The notes under the pieces were generated by a model. The model was not told the origin of the DNA. It worked only from the letters and a program-made list of their open reading frames with translations, and did no database searches. Positions 26,457 to 37,866 of a stretch of DNA of 64,000 nt are shown here, piece by piece; position 1 is the first letter of the stretch; the number at the start of each line of letters is the position of its first letter. Origin of the DNA: Mycobacterium sp. D16Q13 (GTDB lineage: Bacteria > Actinomycetota > Actinomycetes > Mycobacteriales > Mycobacteriaceae). A program made the position numbers and the translations under genes. The stretch spans positions 1-64,000 of the forward strand of contig NZ_MAEW01000010.1 in assembly GCF_002013375.1 (NCBI RefSeq). The letters run 5' to 3'.

Positions 26457-27281
26457 TTGGATATTCGCCGCACGCTCGGCATCCATCGCCGCGGGTCAAC
26501 TGACCCGACGTATCGCGTGTCTTCCGGAGGATCCATTACCCGGGGCTCCTACACTCCGGATGGCCCCGGCGTGCTGACGATCTCGCGTGAAGACAAGACA
26601 GTCGTCGGCCGCGCCTGCGGCGACGGGGCCGAATGGCTGCTGGATCGCCTTCCTCGCCTGCTGGGCGCCGACGACGAGCCCGAGGCACTCACACCGAAAC
26701 ACGACGTCATCACCCGGCTGGTCCGGGGCGCGAAAGGCGTCCGTCTCGGCGCTAGCGATCGCGTCTGGGAAGCCCTCGTCCCCGCTGTGCTGGAACAGAA
26801 GGTGCCCGGCGCGGAGGCCTGGCGCGCCTGGCGCTATCTGATCAACCATGTCGGCACCGACCTGGTCCGCGCCAAGGTCCCACCGCCCCAACGGGAATGG
26901 CTCGACATCCCGTCGTGGGAGTGGCACAGGTCCGGTGCCGAACCGGTGCGCATGCGCACCATCCGCACGGCCGCCACCGTCGACGTGGAAACCAAACCGG
27001 GGCACCTGACCTCGATCCACGGAATCGGGCCGTGGACCGAGGCTGAGATCCGAGCACGTGCGCTCGGCGATACCGACGCCGTCCCCGTCGGGGACTACCA
27101 CATCGCCGGACAGGTGGGCCTCGCGCTCACTGGTCACAAAACGGACGACGCCGGCATGCTGGAACTCCTGGAACCCTATGCCGGGCAACGTTATCGCGTG
27201 ATTCGGCTCATCGAGCTAGCGGCACCCAAGCCGGAGAGACGTGGTTCACGGATGCCGGTCCGGGACTACCGCAACTTCTGA
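26457..27281 (+). CDS. HhH-GPD DNA glycosylase, 3-methyladenine (AlkA-like)
   Basis: A 274-residue protein of the AlkA superfamily. The helix-hairpin-helix is SIHGIGPWTEAEIRARALG, followed by DTDAVPVGDYHI, where the Asp of GDYH is the catalytic residue. It should excise alkylated bases in base-excision repair. The only in-frame start near the family N-terminus is TTG 26457; no good ribosome-binding site helps. Not adjacent to ada or alkB genes. It ends 92 bases before the DUF222-HNH gene. Confidence 0.8.
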   Translation: MDIRRTLGIHRRGSTDPTYRVSSGGSITRGSYTPDGPGVLTISREDKTVVGRACGDGAEWLLDRLPRLLGADDEPEALTPKHDVITRLVRGAKGVRLGASDRVWEALVPAVLEQKVPGAEAWRAWRYLINHVGTDLVRAKVPPPQREWLDIPSWEWHRSGAEPVRMRTIRTAATVDVETKPGHLTSIHGIGPWTEAEIRARALGDTDAVPVGDYHIAGQVGLALTGHKTDDAGMLELLEPYAGQRYRVIRLIELAAPKPERRGSRMPVRDYRNF

Positions 27282-27373
27282 CATCCGACAAGCGGTTCGT
27301 CAAACTTGTGGATAGCCATCGCGGTTGTGGATAACCCAGGCCCGCTGTCGGTCGACGTCCATAACCTTCAGAC

Positions 27374-29443
<2,070 letters not shown>

Positions 29444-29495
29444 TGAGAATCAGGAGGCAATTGCCAGAAACTCCCTCAGCCGCCAAAATGGAGTC

Positions 29496-30734
29496 ATGAG
29501 CAACGACGAGGGGGGCGTCACTCCGTCTCCGCTACCCCCGGGACCCCCGCCCGCCTACCCTCCTCCTGCACCTGGCTATGCCCCTCCACCGGCGTATGGA
29601 TACCCGCCACCTGGGTATCAACCGCCGAGCGGATACCCGAGCCCGCCACCTGGGTATCAGCCACCGCCACCCGGATACCCGAGCCCGCCACCGGTTCCCT
29701 ACTGGGTGACGCCGGTGCCGCCCGCCCTGAAACCCGGAGTCATCCCGTTGCGGCCGTTAGATCTGTCCGCCCTCTACAACGGAGCCGTCGCCGCCATCCG
29801 CGCCAATCCCAAAGCAACCATCGGGATCACGGCCGTCGTCGTGGTCATCAGCCAGCTGCTGACCTTCGCATTGCAGGCAGGCCCCATCATCGGGCTCCTG
29901 GGCGGCGCCGCCGGCTTCGACGCGAACAGTGACGACGCATTTGCCGCCGCATTCGGAATCGGGTACTTCGGAGGGGCACTCATTGGCTATGTGATCACCA
30001 TTCTGGTCACCATTGTTCTCAGCGGCATGCTGACGGTCACCGTGGGCCGCTCCGTATTCGGCGAGCACACCACCCCCGCGGCAGCATGGCAGCGCGCCAA
30101 ACCACGCATATGGGCCCTCATCGGGCTGGCATTCGCCTCGGGCCTACTGCTCGCCCTGCCCCTCGCGATCGGTATCTCCGGCGTAGTCGCGCTAGCGCTC
30201 ACCGTCGGCCCCTGGGGCGCGGTACCGGCAGGTTTCGCACTCGGGTTCGGCTTCTTGGCGCTCTACTTCTACCTGATCCCGGTGTTCGCCCTCGCCTCAC
30301 CAGTGCTGATCCTTGAGCGCCAGACCGTCTTCGGGGCGCTGAGCCGCTCGATGTCGTTGGTGCGCAAGAGCTACTGGCGCCTGCTGGGCATCCTGTTACT
30401 CACCTCGATCATCGTCGGCTTCGTGGCAGGCATCCTGGGAATGCCCTTCAGCATCGGCGGGCAGATCTCCATGGGCATGGGCACCTCGAACACCAGCAGT
30501 ACGGCGATGATCCTGGGTCTGGCGCTCACGACTGTCGGTGTGATCATCGCCCAGATCATCACGCTGCCGTTCAACGCCGCGGTGAATGTGCTGCTCTACA
30601 CCGATCAGCGGATGCGCACCGAGGCATTCGATCTGGTGCTGCAGACCGAGACCAGAACGCGAGAACGCCTCGGCCAGCCGGGCATCGACCCTGATGCGTT
30701 GTGGCTGCCCGCGTATCCCCCGGTTCAAGTGTAA
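29496..30734 (+). CDS. multi-pass membrane protein with Pro/Tyr-rich N-terminal repeats (Rv3689-like)
   Basis: A 412-residue protein. Residues 1-75 are a repetitive proline/tyrosine tail (GYQPPSGYPSPPPGYQ-type units). The rest has about six to seven hydrophobic helices, including NPKATIGITAVVVVISQLL and a Gly-rich IGLLGGAAGF loop. It resembles membrane proteins of the glycerophosphodiester-phosphodiesterase-associated type, but no catalytic motif is visible. It starts the operon that runs through MoxR and DUF58, and its stop overlaps the next start by one base (TAATG). Confidence 0.82.
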   Translation: MSNDEGGVTPSPLPPGPPPAYPPPAPGYAPPPAYGYPPPGYQPPSGYPSPPPGYQPPPPGYPSPPPVPYWVTPVPPALKPGVIPLRPLDLSALYNGAVAAIRANPKATIGITAVVVVISQLLTFALQAGPIIGLLGGAAGFDANSDDAFAAAFGIGYFGGALIGYVITILVTIVLSGMLTVTVGRSVFGEHTTPAAAWQRAKPRIWALIGLAFASGLLLALPLAIGISGVVALALTVGPWGAVPAGFALGFGFLALYFYLIPVFALASPVLILERQTVFGALSRSMSLVRKSYWRLLGILLLTSIIVGFVAGILGMPFSIGGQISMGMGTSNTSSTAMILGLALTTVGVIIAQIITLPFNAAVNVLLYTDQRMRTEAFDLVLQTETRTRERLGQPGIDPDALWLPAYPPVQV

Positions 30735-31381
30735 TGCCAGCCATCGACATCGACCGTGAATCCGCGGCCGAGGCAGCCCAGCACGAACTCGCGAAGCCGA
30801 TTTACGAGCATCCGTCGCCGCTCGACCGTCTGATCAATTGGATCATCGAGCACCTGGATTACCTGGAGTTCCGGGCCAGCGAGCTTCCCGGCGGCTGGTT
30901 CACCATTCTGGTGACCACGCTGATCCTCATCGCCGCCGTGGTGCTGTTGATCCGCATTGCCCGCCGCGCGGTTCGAACCAAGGGCGGCGGCGACTTCGGA
31001 CTGTTCGAATCCGGCGAGCTGACCGCGGCAGAACACCGGGCGGCCGCCGAACTTGCCGCAGCCCAGGGCGATTGGGCATCGGCCATCCGGCACCGACTGC
31101 GTGCAGTGGCACGTCAACTCGAGGAACGCACGATTCTGACGCCGGTGCCGGGCCGTACCGCCAACGAGCTGGCCGCCGACGCCGGGCGCGAATTGCCCTC
31201 GTTGGCAGCGGAATTCCGGTCCAGCGCGGAAATCTTCAACGACGTGAGCTACGGCGAACGTCCGGGCACCGAGAAGTCGTATCGCAAGATCGCCGAGTTG
31301 GACGACCACATCCGCGATGCCCCGGTCCTCGTCACCTCCGCGGATCCCGCTGTGACGACGGGTTGGGAGGCGGTGCGGTGA
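30734..31381 (+). CDS. membrane protein with DUF4129 (Rv3690-like)
   Basis: A 215-residue protein with one transmembrane helix (FTILVTTLILIAAVVLLIRI, about 55-74) and a cytoplasmic DUF4129 domain with the pattern SAIRHRLRAVARQLEERTIL then GRTANELAADAG. DUF4129 proteins commonly accompany MoxR and DUF58 genes. Start chosen at ATG 30734, overlapping the previous stop; an earlier start would give a poor ribosome-binding site. Overlaps the next gene by GTGA. Confidence 0.85.
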   Translation: MPAIDIDRESAAEAAQHELAKPIYEHPSPLDRLINWIIEHLDYLEFRASELPGGWFTILVTTLILIAAVVLLIRIARRAVRTKGGGDFGLFESGELTAAEHRAAAELAAAQGDWASAIRHRLRAVARQLEERTILTPVPGRTANELAADAGRELPSLAAEFRSSAEIFNDVSYGERPGTEKSYRKIAELDDHIRDAPVLVTSADPAVTTGWEAVR

Positions 31382-32517
31382 CCACCAGCACCGCGACATC
31401 GCCACGCCTGCGGGACCGCTGGCGCACCTGGGCGTGGATACTCGCCGCCTTGACCGGCATCGTCGTCACCGCCCTGCTCGTCACCAAAACGCCTCGGCCT
31501 GAAGGCTACCTCGACCCGGATGCCGTCACCCAGCGTGGCGGGCACGCGCTCGCTCAATTGCTGCGCGACCGCGGCGTCACCGTCACACGCGCCACCACCA
31601 TCTCCGAGGTCCGTGAAGCGATGCGCCCCGGCAGCCAACTCATGGTGCTGGACAACGGGAACATCTCCGACGAGATACTGGACGTCCTCGTCGAGATTCC
31701 GGGGGACCGCCTGCTGCTGGCTCCCTTTTCCGCCACCCGAGAACGACTGGCCGCACAGGTACGCATCACCTCGTATCAAGGCAACGAGATCACCGAACCA
31801 CGCTGCGACCTACGAGAAGCCCAGCGCGCCGGGGTAATTCAGACATACATCGGCCCCACCTATACATTCACCCGCCCAGGACCGGGCCAGGTCAGCTGCT
31901 ATGCGGGCACGCTGGTGCGCTATCAGGACGGCAACCAAACCATCACCGTGCTCGGTGATGACACCCCGCTGACCAACGTGCAACTGGCCAAGCAGGGCAA
32001 CGCGGCGCTCGCCATGAATCTCGCCGGCCGCTCCTCCCACCTGGTGTGGTACGTACCCGAGCGGCCGAAGGTCGGCACCAGCGCCCAACCGAAATCAATG
32101 GGCGACCTGATCCCCAACCAGGTGAGCATGGCCATCTGGCAGCTCTGCATCGTCGTGCTGCTACTGGCCATCTGGCGCGGACGCCGCTTGGGACCCGTTG
32201 TCGCCGAGAAACTTCCGGTGATCGTACGTGCCTCGGAAACCACCGAGGGGCGGGGGCGGCTGTATCGTTCGCGCCGCGCCCGCGACCTCGCCTCCGACTC
32301 CCTACGCGAGGCGGCGCGGTACCGGATCGTGCGCCGGCTCGGCCTTCCCGTCGACGAGATACCACAGGTCATCACCGCCACGGTGGCAGAGCGAATCGGC
32401 AGGAATCCCGTGGAGATTCATCATGTGCTGTTCGGCCCCGTCCCGACGGACGACCAGCAGCTCAGCAATCTGACTCAGCAGCTTGACATCATCGAAAGGC
32501 AGGTCCGCGACTCGTGA
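31378..32517 (+). CDS. DUF4350 membrane protein (Rv3691-like)
   Basis: A 379-residue protein starting at GTG 31378 (GTGA overlap with the previous stop). It has one helix near the N-terminus (WILAALTGIVVTALLV), a soluble extracytoplasmic DUF4350 region with a RGGHALAQLLRDRGVTV opening, a second helix (about 255-275, SMAIWQLCIVVLLLAIW) and a cytoplasmic tail of about 100 residues. DUF4350 proteins are conserved partners of MoxR ATPases. Two cysteines lie outside (about C142, C165). Its stop overlaps the moxR start (GTGA). Confidence 0.87.
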   Translation: MTTSTATSPRLRDRWRTWAWILAALTGIVVTALLVTKTPRPEGYLDPDAVTQRGGHALAQLLRDRGVTVTRATTISEVREAMRPGSQLMVLDNGNISDEILDVLVEIPGDRLLLAPFSATRERLAAQVRITSYQGNEITEPRCDLREAQRAGVIQTYIGPTYTFTRPGPGQVSCYAGTLVRYQDGNQTITVLGDDTPLTNVQLAKQGNAALAMNLAGRSSHLVWYVPERPKVGTSAQPKSMGDLIPNQVSMAIWQLCIVVLLLAIWRGRRLGPVVAEKLPVIVRASETTEGRGRLYRSRRARDLASDSLREAARYRIVRRLGLPVDEIPQVITATVAERIGRNPVEIHHVLFGPVPTDDQQLSNLTQQLDIIERQVRDS

Positions 32518-33479
32518 CACAGGCAACTTCCAGTGAGGACGCCGCACGCAATGCCCTCGCCGCGTTACGTGAGCAAATCGCCACCGTGGTCGTCGGACAG
32601 GACTCGGTGGTCAGCGGCCTGGTCGTCGCGCTGCTATGCCGCGGACACGTCCTGTTAGAAGGTGTACCGGGCGTCGCGAAAACCCTTTTGGTTCGCACAC
32701 TCTCGGCGGCACTGTCCCTGGAGTTCAAGCGGGTGCAGTTCACCCCCGACCTGATGCCCGGCGACGTCACCGGGTCTCTGGTCTATGACGCACGCACCGC
32801 GGCATTCGAATTCCGCGCCGGTCCGGTGTTCACCAATCTGCTACTGGCCGACGAGATCAACCGCACCCCTCCCAAGACTCAAGCGGCGCTACTCGAGGCC
32901 ATGGAAGAACGCCAGGTCACGGTCGACGGCACCCCACGCCCACTGCCTGATCCGTTCATCGTGGCCGCGACCCAGAACCCCATCGAGTACGAGGGCACCT
33001 ACCAGCTGCCCGAAGCTCAGCTGGACCGCTTTCTGATGAAGCTCAATGTTTCCCTACCGGAACGTGATCAAGAGATTGCCATCCTGGAGCGGCACGCACA
33101 GGGCTTCGACCCCCGCAACCTGTCGCACGTCACCGCGGTGGCCTCGGCCGCCGACCTAGAGGCGGGTCGCGCCGCGGTGGGCCGGGTGCTGGTGGCTCCC
33201 GAGGTGCTCGCCTACGTGGTCGACGTCATCCGCGCCACCCGTCAGTCACCTTCGCTGCAGCTGGGCGCCTCCCCCCGTGCGGCGACGGCACTACTGGCGA
33301 CATCCCGCGCGTGGGCCTGGCTGTCCGGTCGCAACTACGTCACTCCTGACGACGTCAAGGCCATGGCGCGCCCCACCCTGCGCCACCGCATCGGTCTGCG
33401 CCCCGAGGCCGAGCTGGAGGGCGCGACCTCGGACCGGGTTCTGGACGGCATCCTGGTCACGGTTCCGGTGCCGCGCTAG
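32514..33479 (+). CDS. moxR: MoxR-family AAA+ ATPase (Rv3692-like)
   Basis: A 321-residue AAA+ protein of the MoxR group. The Walker A GVPGVAKT (about 47-54), Walker B LLLADEINR (about 110-118), sensor 1 ATQNPIEYEGTY and the arginine finger region RFLMK are all visible. MoxR proteins act as chaperones that load cofactors or remodel VWA/DUF58 proteins, which fits the downstream DUF58 gene with its one-base overlap (TAGTG). In M. tuberculosis the equivalent is moxR2. A GTG start is used. Confidence 0.93.
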   Translation: MTQATSSEDAARNALAALREQIATVVVGQDSVVSGLVVALLCRGHVLLEGVPGVAKTLLVRTLSAALSLEFKRVQFTPDLMPGDVTGSLVYDARTAAFEFRAGPVFTNLLLADEINRTPPKTQAALLEAMEERQVTVDGTPRPLPDPFIVAATQNPIEYEGTYQLPEAQLDRFLMKLNVSLPERDQEIAILERHAQGFDPRNLSHVTAVASAADLEAGRAAVGRVLVAPEVLAYVVDVIRATRQSPSLQLGASPRAATALLATSRAWAWLSGRNYVTPDDVKAMARPTLRHRIGLRPEAELEGATSDRVLDGILVTVPVPR

Positions 33480-34828
33480 TGATTCTCACCGGACGCGCGG
33501 GATTGGCGGCGCTACTCAGCGCGCTGCTGATTCTGGTGTCGCCGTGGCCGGTTCGGCTGTTCTGGCTGCTGCTCCTGACGCTCGCGGTGCTGATTGTCGT
33601 CGATATCGCCGCCGCCGCCAGCCCACGCCGGCTGACATTTGTCCGATCAGGGCCCGATTCCATCCGACTTGGCGAATCCGCGGATATCGCCCTGCAGGTC
33701 CAGAATCCGGGGCGTCGGGCACGCGGATGGATCCGCGACAGTTGGGCACCGAGTATGCGCGCCACCCCGCGTGCGCATCGGTTGGATCTGCGCACCGGCG
33801 AACGCAGCCAGGTCGTTACCGCCTTGCGCCCCCTACGCCGTGGCGATCACAAGCCAGCGACCGTGACCGTGCGCACGGTGGGCCCACTCGGGCTGGCCGG
33901 GCGGCAGGGGCGTCACGACGTGCCGTGGCGGCTGCGGGTGCTGCCCCCGTTCCTAAGCCGCAAGCATCTACCATCCCGGCTAGCCAGACTGCGCGAGCTG
34001 GAGGGCGCCATCCCGGTCCTGATCCGTGGCCAAGGCACCGAATTCGACTCGCTGCGTGAATATGTCGTCGGCGACGATGTCCGTTCCATCGACTGGCGCG
34101 CCTCCGCCCGACGCAACGACGTGGTGGTGCGCACCTGGCGACCGGAACGAGACCGCCGCATCCTCGTCGTCCTGGACACCGGCCGCACCTCGGCGGGACG
34201 CATCGGCGTCGACCCCACATCGGGCGATCCGTCCGGATGGCCCCGGCTGGATTGGGCGATGGACGCCGCATTGCTGTTGGTGGCATTGGCATCTCGAGCC
34301 GGAGATCGCGTCGATTTCCTGGCGCACGACCGTGCGGTGCGCTCGCAGGTATCGGGGGCGTCGCGCAACGAGCTGCTTCCACTGGTGGTCAACGCCATGG
34401 CGCCGCTGGAGCCGTCGCTTGTCGAGTCCGATGCTCGCGATCTTGTGGCCACCATCCGCCGCAGGTCCCGCCATCGGTCATTTATCGTGCTCCTGACCGA
34501 CCTGAACCCGACAGCGCTGGAGGAGGGTCTGTTGCCGCTGCTTCCACAGCTGACCAGCCATCACCACCTGATGGTGGCCGCGGTCAGCGATCCGCGGGTC
34601 GACGACATGGTGATGCCCGAAAATGCCACGGCGCCAGGAAATATTCGGTCACTCGATGTCGAACAGGTCTACGACGCGGCCGCGGCCGAACGTACCCGAG
34701 GAGAGCGACGGCGCATCGTCACGCTGCTGCGCCGGCAGGGTGTCGAGGTTGTCGATGCCCCGCCGGATGAGATCGCTCCGGCGCTGGCCGACCGGTACCT
34801 GTCGTTGAAAGCGTCCGGGCGCCTGTAA
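33479..34828 (+). CDS. DUF58 protein (Rv3693-like)
   Basis: A 449-residue protein with two N-terminal membrane helices (about 5-42), a beta-rich domain, and the DUF58 core LREYVVGDDVRSIDWRASAR followed by a VWA-like strand ILVVLDTGRTS. The C-terminal part continues the VWA-like fold (SFIVLLTDLN). The VWA metal-site residues are partly kept. DUF58 proteins work with MoxR ATPases, likely in assembling envelope complexes. Converges with the SpoIIM gene 3 bases away. Confidence 0.9.
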   Translation: MILTGRAGLAALLSALLILVSPWPVRLFWLLLLTLAVLIVVDIAAAASPRRLTFVRSGPDSIRLGESADIALQVQNPGRRARGWIRDSWAPSMRATPRAHRLDLRTGERSQVVTALRPLRRGDHKPATVTVRTVGPLGLAGRQGRHDVPWRLRVLPPFLSRKHLPSRLARLRELEGAIPVLIRGQGTEFDSLREYVVGDDVRSIDWRASARRNDVVVRTWRPERDRRILVVLDTGRTSAGRIGVDPTSGDPSGWPRLDWAMDAALLLVALASRAGDRVDFLAHDRAVRSQVSGASRNELLPLVVNAMAPLEPSLVESDARDLVATIRRRSRHRSFIVLLTDLNPTALEEGLLPLLPQLTSHHHLMVAAVSDPRVDDMVMPENATAPGNIRSLDVEQVYDAAAAERTRGERRRIVTLLRRQGVEVVDAPPDEIAPALADRYLSLKASGRL

Positions 34829-34831
34829 CGC

Positions 34832-35824
34832 TCAGGACGCCGGCGCGTAGTCGGGAGCATTTTCGATATCGCCGGATTCATTGGCCGCGACCCCGCGCCT
34901 CCCCAGAATCACGACATAGGCCAGGAACAGCACCTCGGCGATCACACCGATCCCGACGCGCGCGAACGTCGGTAGCGGCGATGGGGTGACCAGCGCCTCG
35001 ATGAGACCGCTGACCAGCAGCACCCCAACCAGTCCGCCGGCCACCGACATGACGGCACGTCCCTGTTCGGCGAGGACCTGTCCACGGGGGCGGTCGCCGG
35101 GGTCAATCACTTTCCATCCCAGGCGCATTCCGGCGCCCGCGGCCAGGAACACCGCAGTCAGCTCTAACAGACCGTGCGGCAGGATCAAGCCGAAGAACAC
35201 GTCTCCACGGCCCGCCGCGAGCATCAGCCCGCCCGCCAGGCCCAGATTCGCCGCATTGAGGAACAGCACAAACGGGATCGGTATGCCCAGCAGCACGGCG
35301 AAAATGATGCACTGTGCCGCCACCCACGAGTTGTTGATCCACACGTGCAGCGCGAAGGCCGCCGCGGGATGTTCGCTGTAATAGTTTTCGAAGTCCTCAT
35401 TCACCAGGTGCGCGATCTCATCGGGTGTCCCGATCACCGATTGCAGCTCGGGTGAATGCATTACCCAGATGCCGACCGCGATCGCCACCACCATCGACCC
35501 GACCGCCGCACCCAGCCACCAGCGCCAGCTGCGGTAAGCGACCACCGGAAAGGACACCGTCCAGAATCGGATGAAATGACGCCACAGCGGGGCATGCTCG
35601 CCCGTGACGGCAGAACGCGCCCGAGCAACCAATGTCGACAGCCGTCCGACCAAGGCCGGATCCCCCGAGGACGACCGCACGGTCGACAGATGTGTCGACA
35701 CCGTCTGGTACAGGTCGACCAGCTCATCGATCTCTAGCCCACTCAGGCTCCGCCTGCGCTTGAGCAGCAACTCCAGTCGGTCCCATGTCCCCCGGTGAGT
35801 GGCGACGAATGCGTCCACGTCCAT
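34832..35824 (-). CDS. SpoIIM-family membrane protein (Rv3694c-like)
   Basis: A 330-residue protein with an N-terminal helical cytoplasmic part (residues 1-105) and about six to seven membrane helices in the stage II sporulation protein M family (central ALHVWINNSWVAAQCIIFAV and LILPHGLLELTAVFLAAGAG). The family is common in non-sporulating actinobacteria next to RDD and MoxR genes. Divergent from the RDD gene by 26 bases; its start is only 8 bases from a TAGTAT -10 element, so the mRNA is probably leaderless. Confidence 0.9.
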   Translation of the reverse strand: MDVDAFVATHRGTWDRLELLLKRRRSLSGLEIDELVDLYQTVSTHLSTVRSSSGDPALVGRLSTLVARARSAVTGEHAPLWRHFIRFWTVSFPVVAYRSWRWWLGAAVGSMVVAIAVGIWVMHSPELQSVIGTPDEIAHLVNEDFENYYSEHPAAAFALHVWINNSWVAAQCIIFAVLLGIPIPFVLFLNAANLGLAGGLMLAAGRGDVFFGLILPHGLLELTAVFLAAGAGMRLGWKVIDPGDRPRGQVLAEQGRAVMSVAGGLVGVLLVSGLIEALVTPSPLPTFARVGIGVIAEVLFLAYVVILGRRGVAANESGDIENAPDYAPAS

Positions 35825-35831
35825 CTGGCAA

Positions 35832-35844
35832 ATACTAGTAGTCT
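35832..35844. promoter_or_regulatory. overlapping bidirectional -10 elements, SpoIIM and RDD genes
   Basis: Within 26 bases between two divergent start codons there are a minus-strand TAGTAT (35837-35832), ending 7 bases from the SpoIIM ATG, and a plus-strand TAGTCT (35839-35844), ending 6 bases from the RDD ATG. Both fit TANNNT at leaderless spacing. Confidence 0.5.
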
Positions 35845-35850
35845 CGGGGC

Positions 35851-36723
35851 ATGTCGGAGTTGGTGACGGGCGACGCGGTTGTCTTGGACGTCAAGGTTGC
35901 CCAGCTCCCGGTGCGGGTCGTCTCCGCGTTCATCGACATCTTCGTCCAGATGATCGTGCTGTACGCCGGCATCTTCGTCGTCGCGTTCTCGCTCTCGCAG
36001 TTCGACGAGGCACTGGCCGGGGCGCTCAGTATCGCCTATTCGGTGCTGGCACTCGTGGGCTATCCGGTCATCTGGGAGATGTCCACCCGGGGACGCTCCT
36101 TGGGCAAGATGGCCATGGGATTGCGCGTGGTATCCGATGACGGCGGCCCGGAACGCCTGCGGCAGGCCGTCATCCGCGCGCTCGCGGCCGTGGTGGAGAT
36201 TTACCTGTTTATGGGCGCCCCGGCCGTCATCACCAGCCTGGTGTCGCCCCAGGGTAAGCGCCTCGGCGACATCTTCGCGGGCACGATGGTGATCAGCGAA
36301 CGGGGACCCAAACTCCCTCCGCCCCCGGTCATGCCACCGCAGCTGGCTGCGTGGGCGCAGACGTTGCAACTGTCCGGGCTCACCACCGATCAGGCCAACC
36401 TGGTCCGCCAATTCCTCAACCGCGCAGGGCAATTGGCACCGCACACTCGAGACCAGATGCTCTATCAGATCTCCACCGACGTGCTCGCCAGCATCGCACC
36501 GCCCCCTCCGCCGGGTACTCCCCCACAGTTCATGCTTGCCGCGGTGCTGGCCGAACGTCACCTTCGTGCCCTCGAGCAGATGCAGCCGTCCTATCCCCCA
36601 GCCCCATTGCCGGAACCGCCGGTGGACTGGGCGGCACCATCCGCCCCGCCGCCCCCAGCATCAGCAGTGCCGGAGCCCTCCGAGTCACCCCGAGGGCCTT
36701 CGGGTTTCGCCACACCTGGCTGA
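35851..36723 (+). CDS. RDD-family membrane protein (Rv3695-like)
   Basis: A 290-residue protein. The RDD domain (about 15-155) has three or four helices with the conserved RVVSAFIDIFVQ at its first helix and RGRSLGKMAMGLRVV. The C-terminal half (160-290) is soluble and ends in a proline/serine/alanine-rich tail. RDD proteins are often found with SpoIIM and MoxR genes; a transport role has been proposed in some. The last 133 bases overlap the convergent antiporter gene. Confidence 0.9.
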   Translation: MSELVTGDAVVLDVKVAQLPVRVVSAFIDIFVQMIVLYAGIFVVAFSLSQFDEALAGALSIAYSVLALVGYPVIWEMSTRGRSLGKMAMGLRVVSDDGGPERLRQAVIRALAAVVEIYLFMGAPAVITSLVSPQGKRLGDIFAGTMVISERGPKLPPPPVMPPQLAAWAQTLQLSGLTTDQANLVRQFLNRAGQLAPHTRDQMLYQISTDVLASIAPPPPPGTPPQFMLAAVLAERHLRALEQMQPSYPPAPLPEPPVDWAAPSAPPPPASAVPEPSESPRGPSGFATPG

Positions 36724-37862
36724 TTTCGAGCCGATGTCTTCGCATAGAGCCCGCCGCCCAGAGTCGCCGCGACGACCGTGACAAGCGCGCCCAGGATGAG
36801 CGCCGCGGCCTCACCGTGTATCAGTGACTGCTGCTGCTCACCGATCGCGGCCGCGGCGATGGGCACGCCGAGCTGAGCGGCGGCCAAGGCACCCAGCGAC
36901 AACGGCTGTCCAAAGATCCGGCCCACCACGTGCGCCAACACTGCCGCGCCACCCAGACCCAGCCCGAGCAGCATGAGCTTGGGGTTCTCACCGAGCTCAC
37001 GCACGTGCAGCGACGCCCCGAGCCAGACGAAGAACAGCGGCGAGAAGAAGCCCTCGGTGAATCCGAAGAGCTGCTTGGCAAGGCGGCGTGGCTCCCCGAT
37101 ACCCGAGACGACGAGGCCCAGGGCGAATCCGGCCAACATGATCGACACGTGGGTCTCCACGGCCAGCGCCGCGAGCCCAAAGACGATGGCCAGGCTGATC
37201 CGCAGCTCCATGGCGACCCGGCGCTGCTTCGAATAGTGGTGGAACCGATCGAGCGTTCCGGCTTGATCGAGCGCACGCAGGATCACGAACACAATGCCCG
37301 CACACGCTGCGACCGCCACCGCACCGACCGCCGCGCGGGGAGCGTGCTTGAGATCGATGACCAAGGGCAGCAGGATAATCGAGGCCGTATCGGCGATGGC
37401 CACCTGCGCGGTGGTGCTCAGCACCTTGGGGCCGTCAAGGCTCAGCGAGTCAATGATGGGCAGTACCAGCGCCGCCGACGAGGAGGCGATGAGCACCGCG
37501 TACAGCGGTGCATGCCCCGTGTGGAACGCGTTGGCCAGCAGCACACCCAACACCGCGCCGACCACGCCCACCACCACGGCGCGCAGCGCCGCCCTGGGCA
37601 GGGCCGCCACCATGGTCTTATCGCGAATCGGCACATGCGTGCCTGCCACGAACATGACCAACGCGAATCCGACGTCGGCGAACATCTTGAACGTTGGGTC
37701 GAAGGCATCGATCCAACCAAATCCGGTGCGGCCGATGACGATTCCGGCGAGAAGTTCGCCGATGACCACGGGGATCCGCAGTCGCGTATTGAGCGCTAAC
37801 AGCGGCCCCACCATTCCGACGACGACGACGATCGCCAGCGTTGGGAAACCGAAGCCAGTCAT
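36591..37862 (-). CDS. CPA2/Kef-type cation:proton antiporter
   Basis: A 423-residue membrane protein with about twelve helices (start ATG 37862). The family segments IPVVIGELLAGIVIGRTGFG and FADVGFALVMFVAGTHV are typical of Kef/NhaS-type sodium- or potassium-proton antiporters; the aspartate of VAIADTASI is at the expected core position. No C-terminal TrkA-N domain is present; instead the last 45 residues are Gly/Ala/Pro/Ser-rich and are antisense to the RDD gene's tail. The cation specificity is not readable. It follows the ParB-like gene by 4 bases. Confidence 0.88.
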   Translation of the reverse strand: MTGFGFPTLAIVVVVGMVGPLLALNTRLRIPVVIGELLAGIVIGRTGFGWIDAFDPTFKMFADVGFALVMFVAGTHVPIRDKTMVAALPRAALRAVVVGVVGAVLGVLLANAFHTGHAPLYAVLIASSSAALVLPIIDSLSLDGPKVLSTTAQVAIADTASIILLPLVIDLKHAPRAAVGAVAVAACAGIVFVILRALDQAGTLDRFHHYSKQRRVAMELRISLAIVFGLAALAVETHVSIMLAGFALGLVVSGIGEPRRLAKQLFGFTEGFFSPLFFVWLGASLHVRELGENPKLMLLGLGLGGAAVLAHVVGRIFGQPLSLGALAAAQLGVPIAAAAIGEQQQSLIHGEAAALILGALVTVVAATLGGGLYAKTSARNQPGVAKPEGPRGDSEGSGTADAGGGGADGAAQSTGGSGNGAGG

Positions 37863-37866
37863 GGAG

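Noticed and set aside
29560..29700. Repeated CCGCCACCTGGGTATCA-like units as a DNA repeat element
   Set aside because: They translate into the Pro/Tyr-rich tail of the membrane protein at 29496 in frame, a protein-level repeat.
30838..31377. Long open extension upstream of the DUF4350 gene on the plus strand
   Set aside because: It is an out-of-frame shadow of the DUF4129 gene; Arg/Gly/His-rich composition is typical of a shadow and the GTG at 31378 has family similarity.
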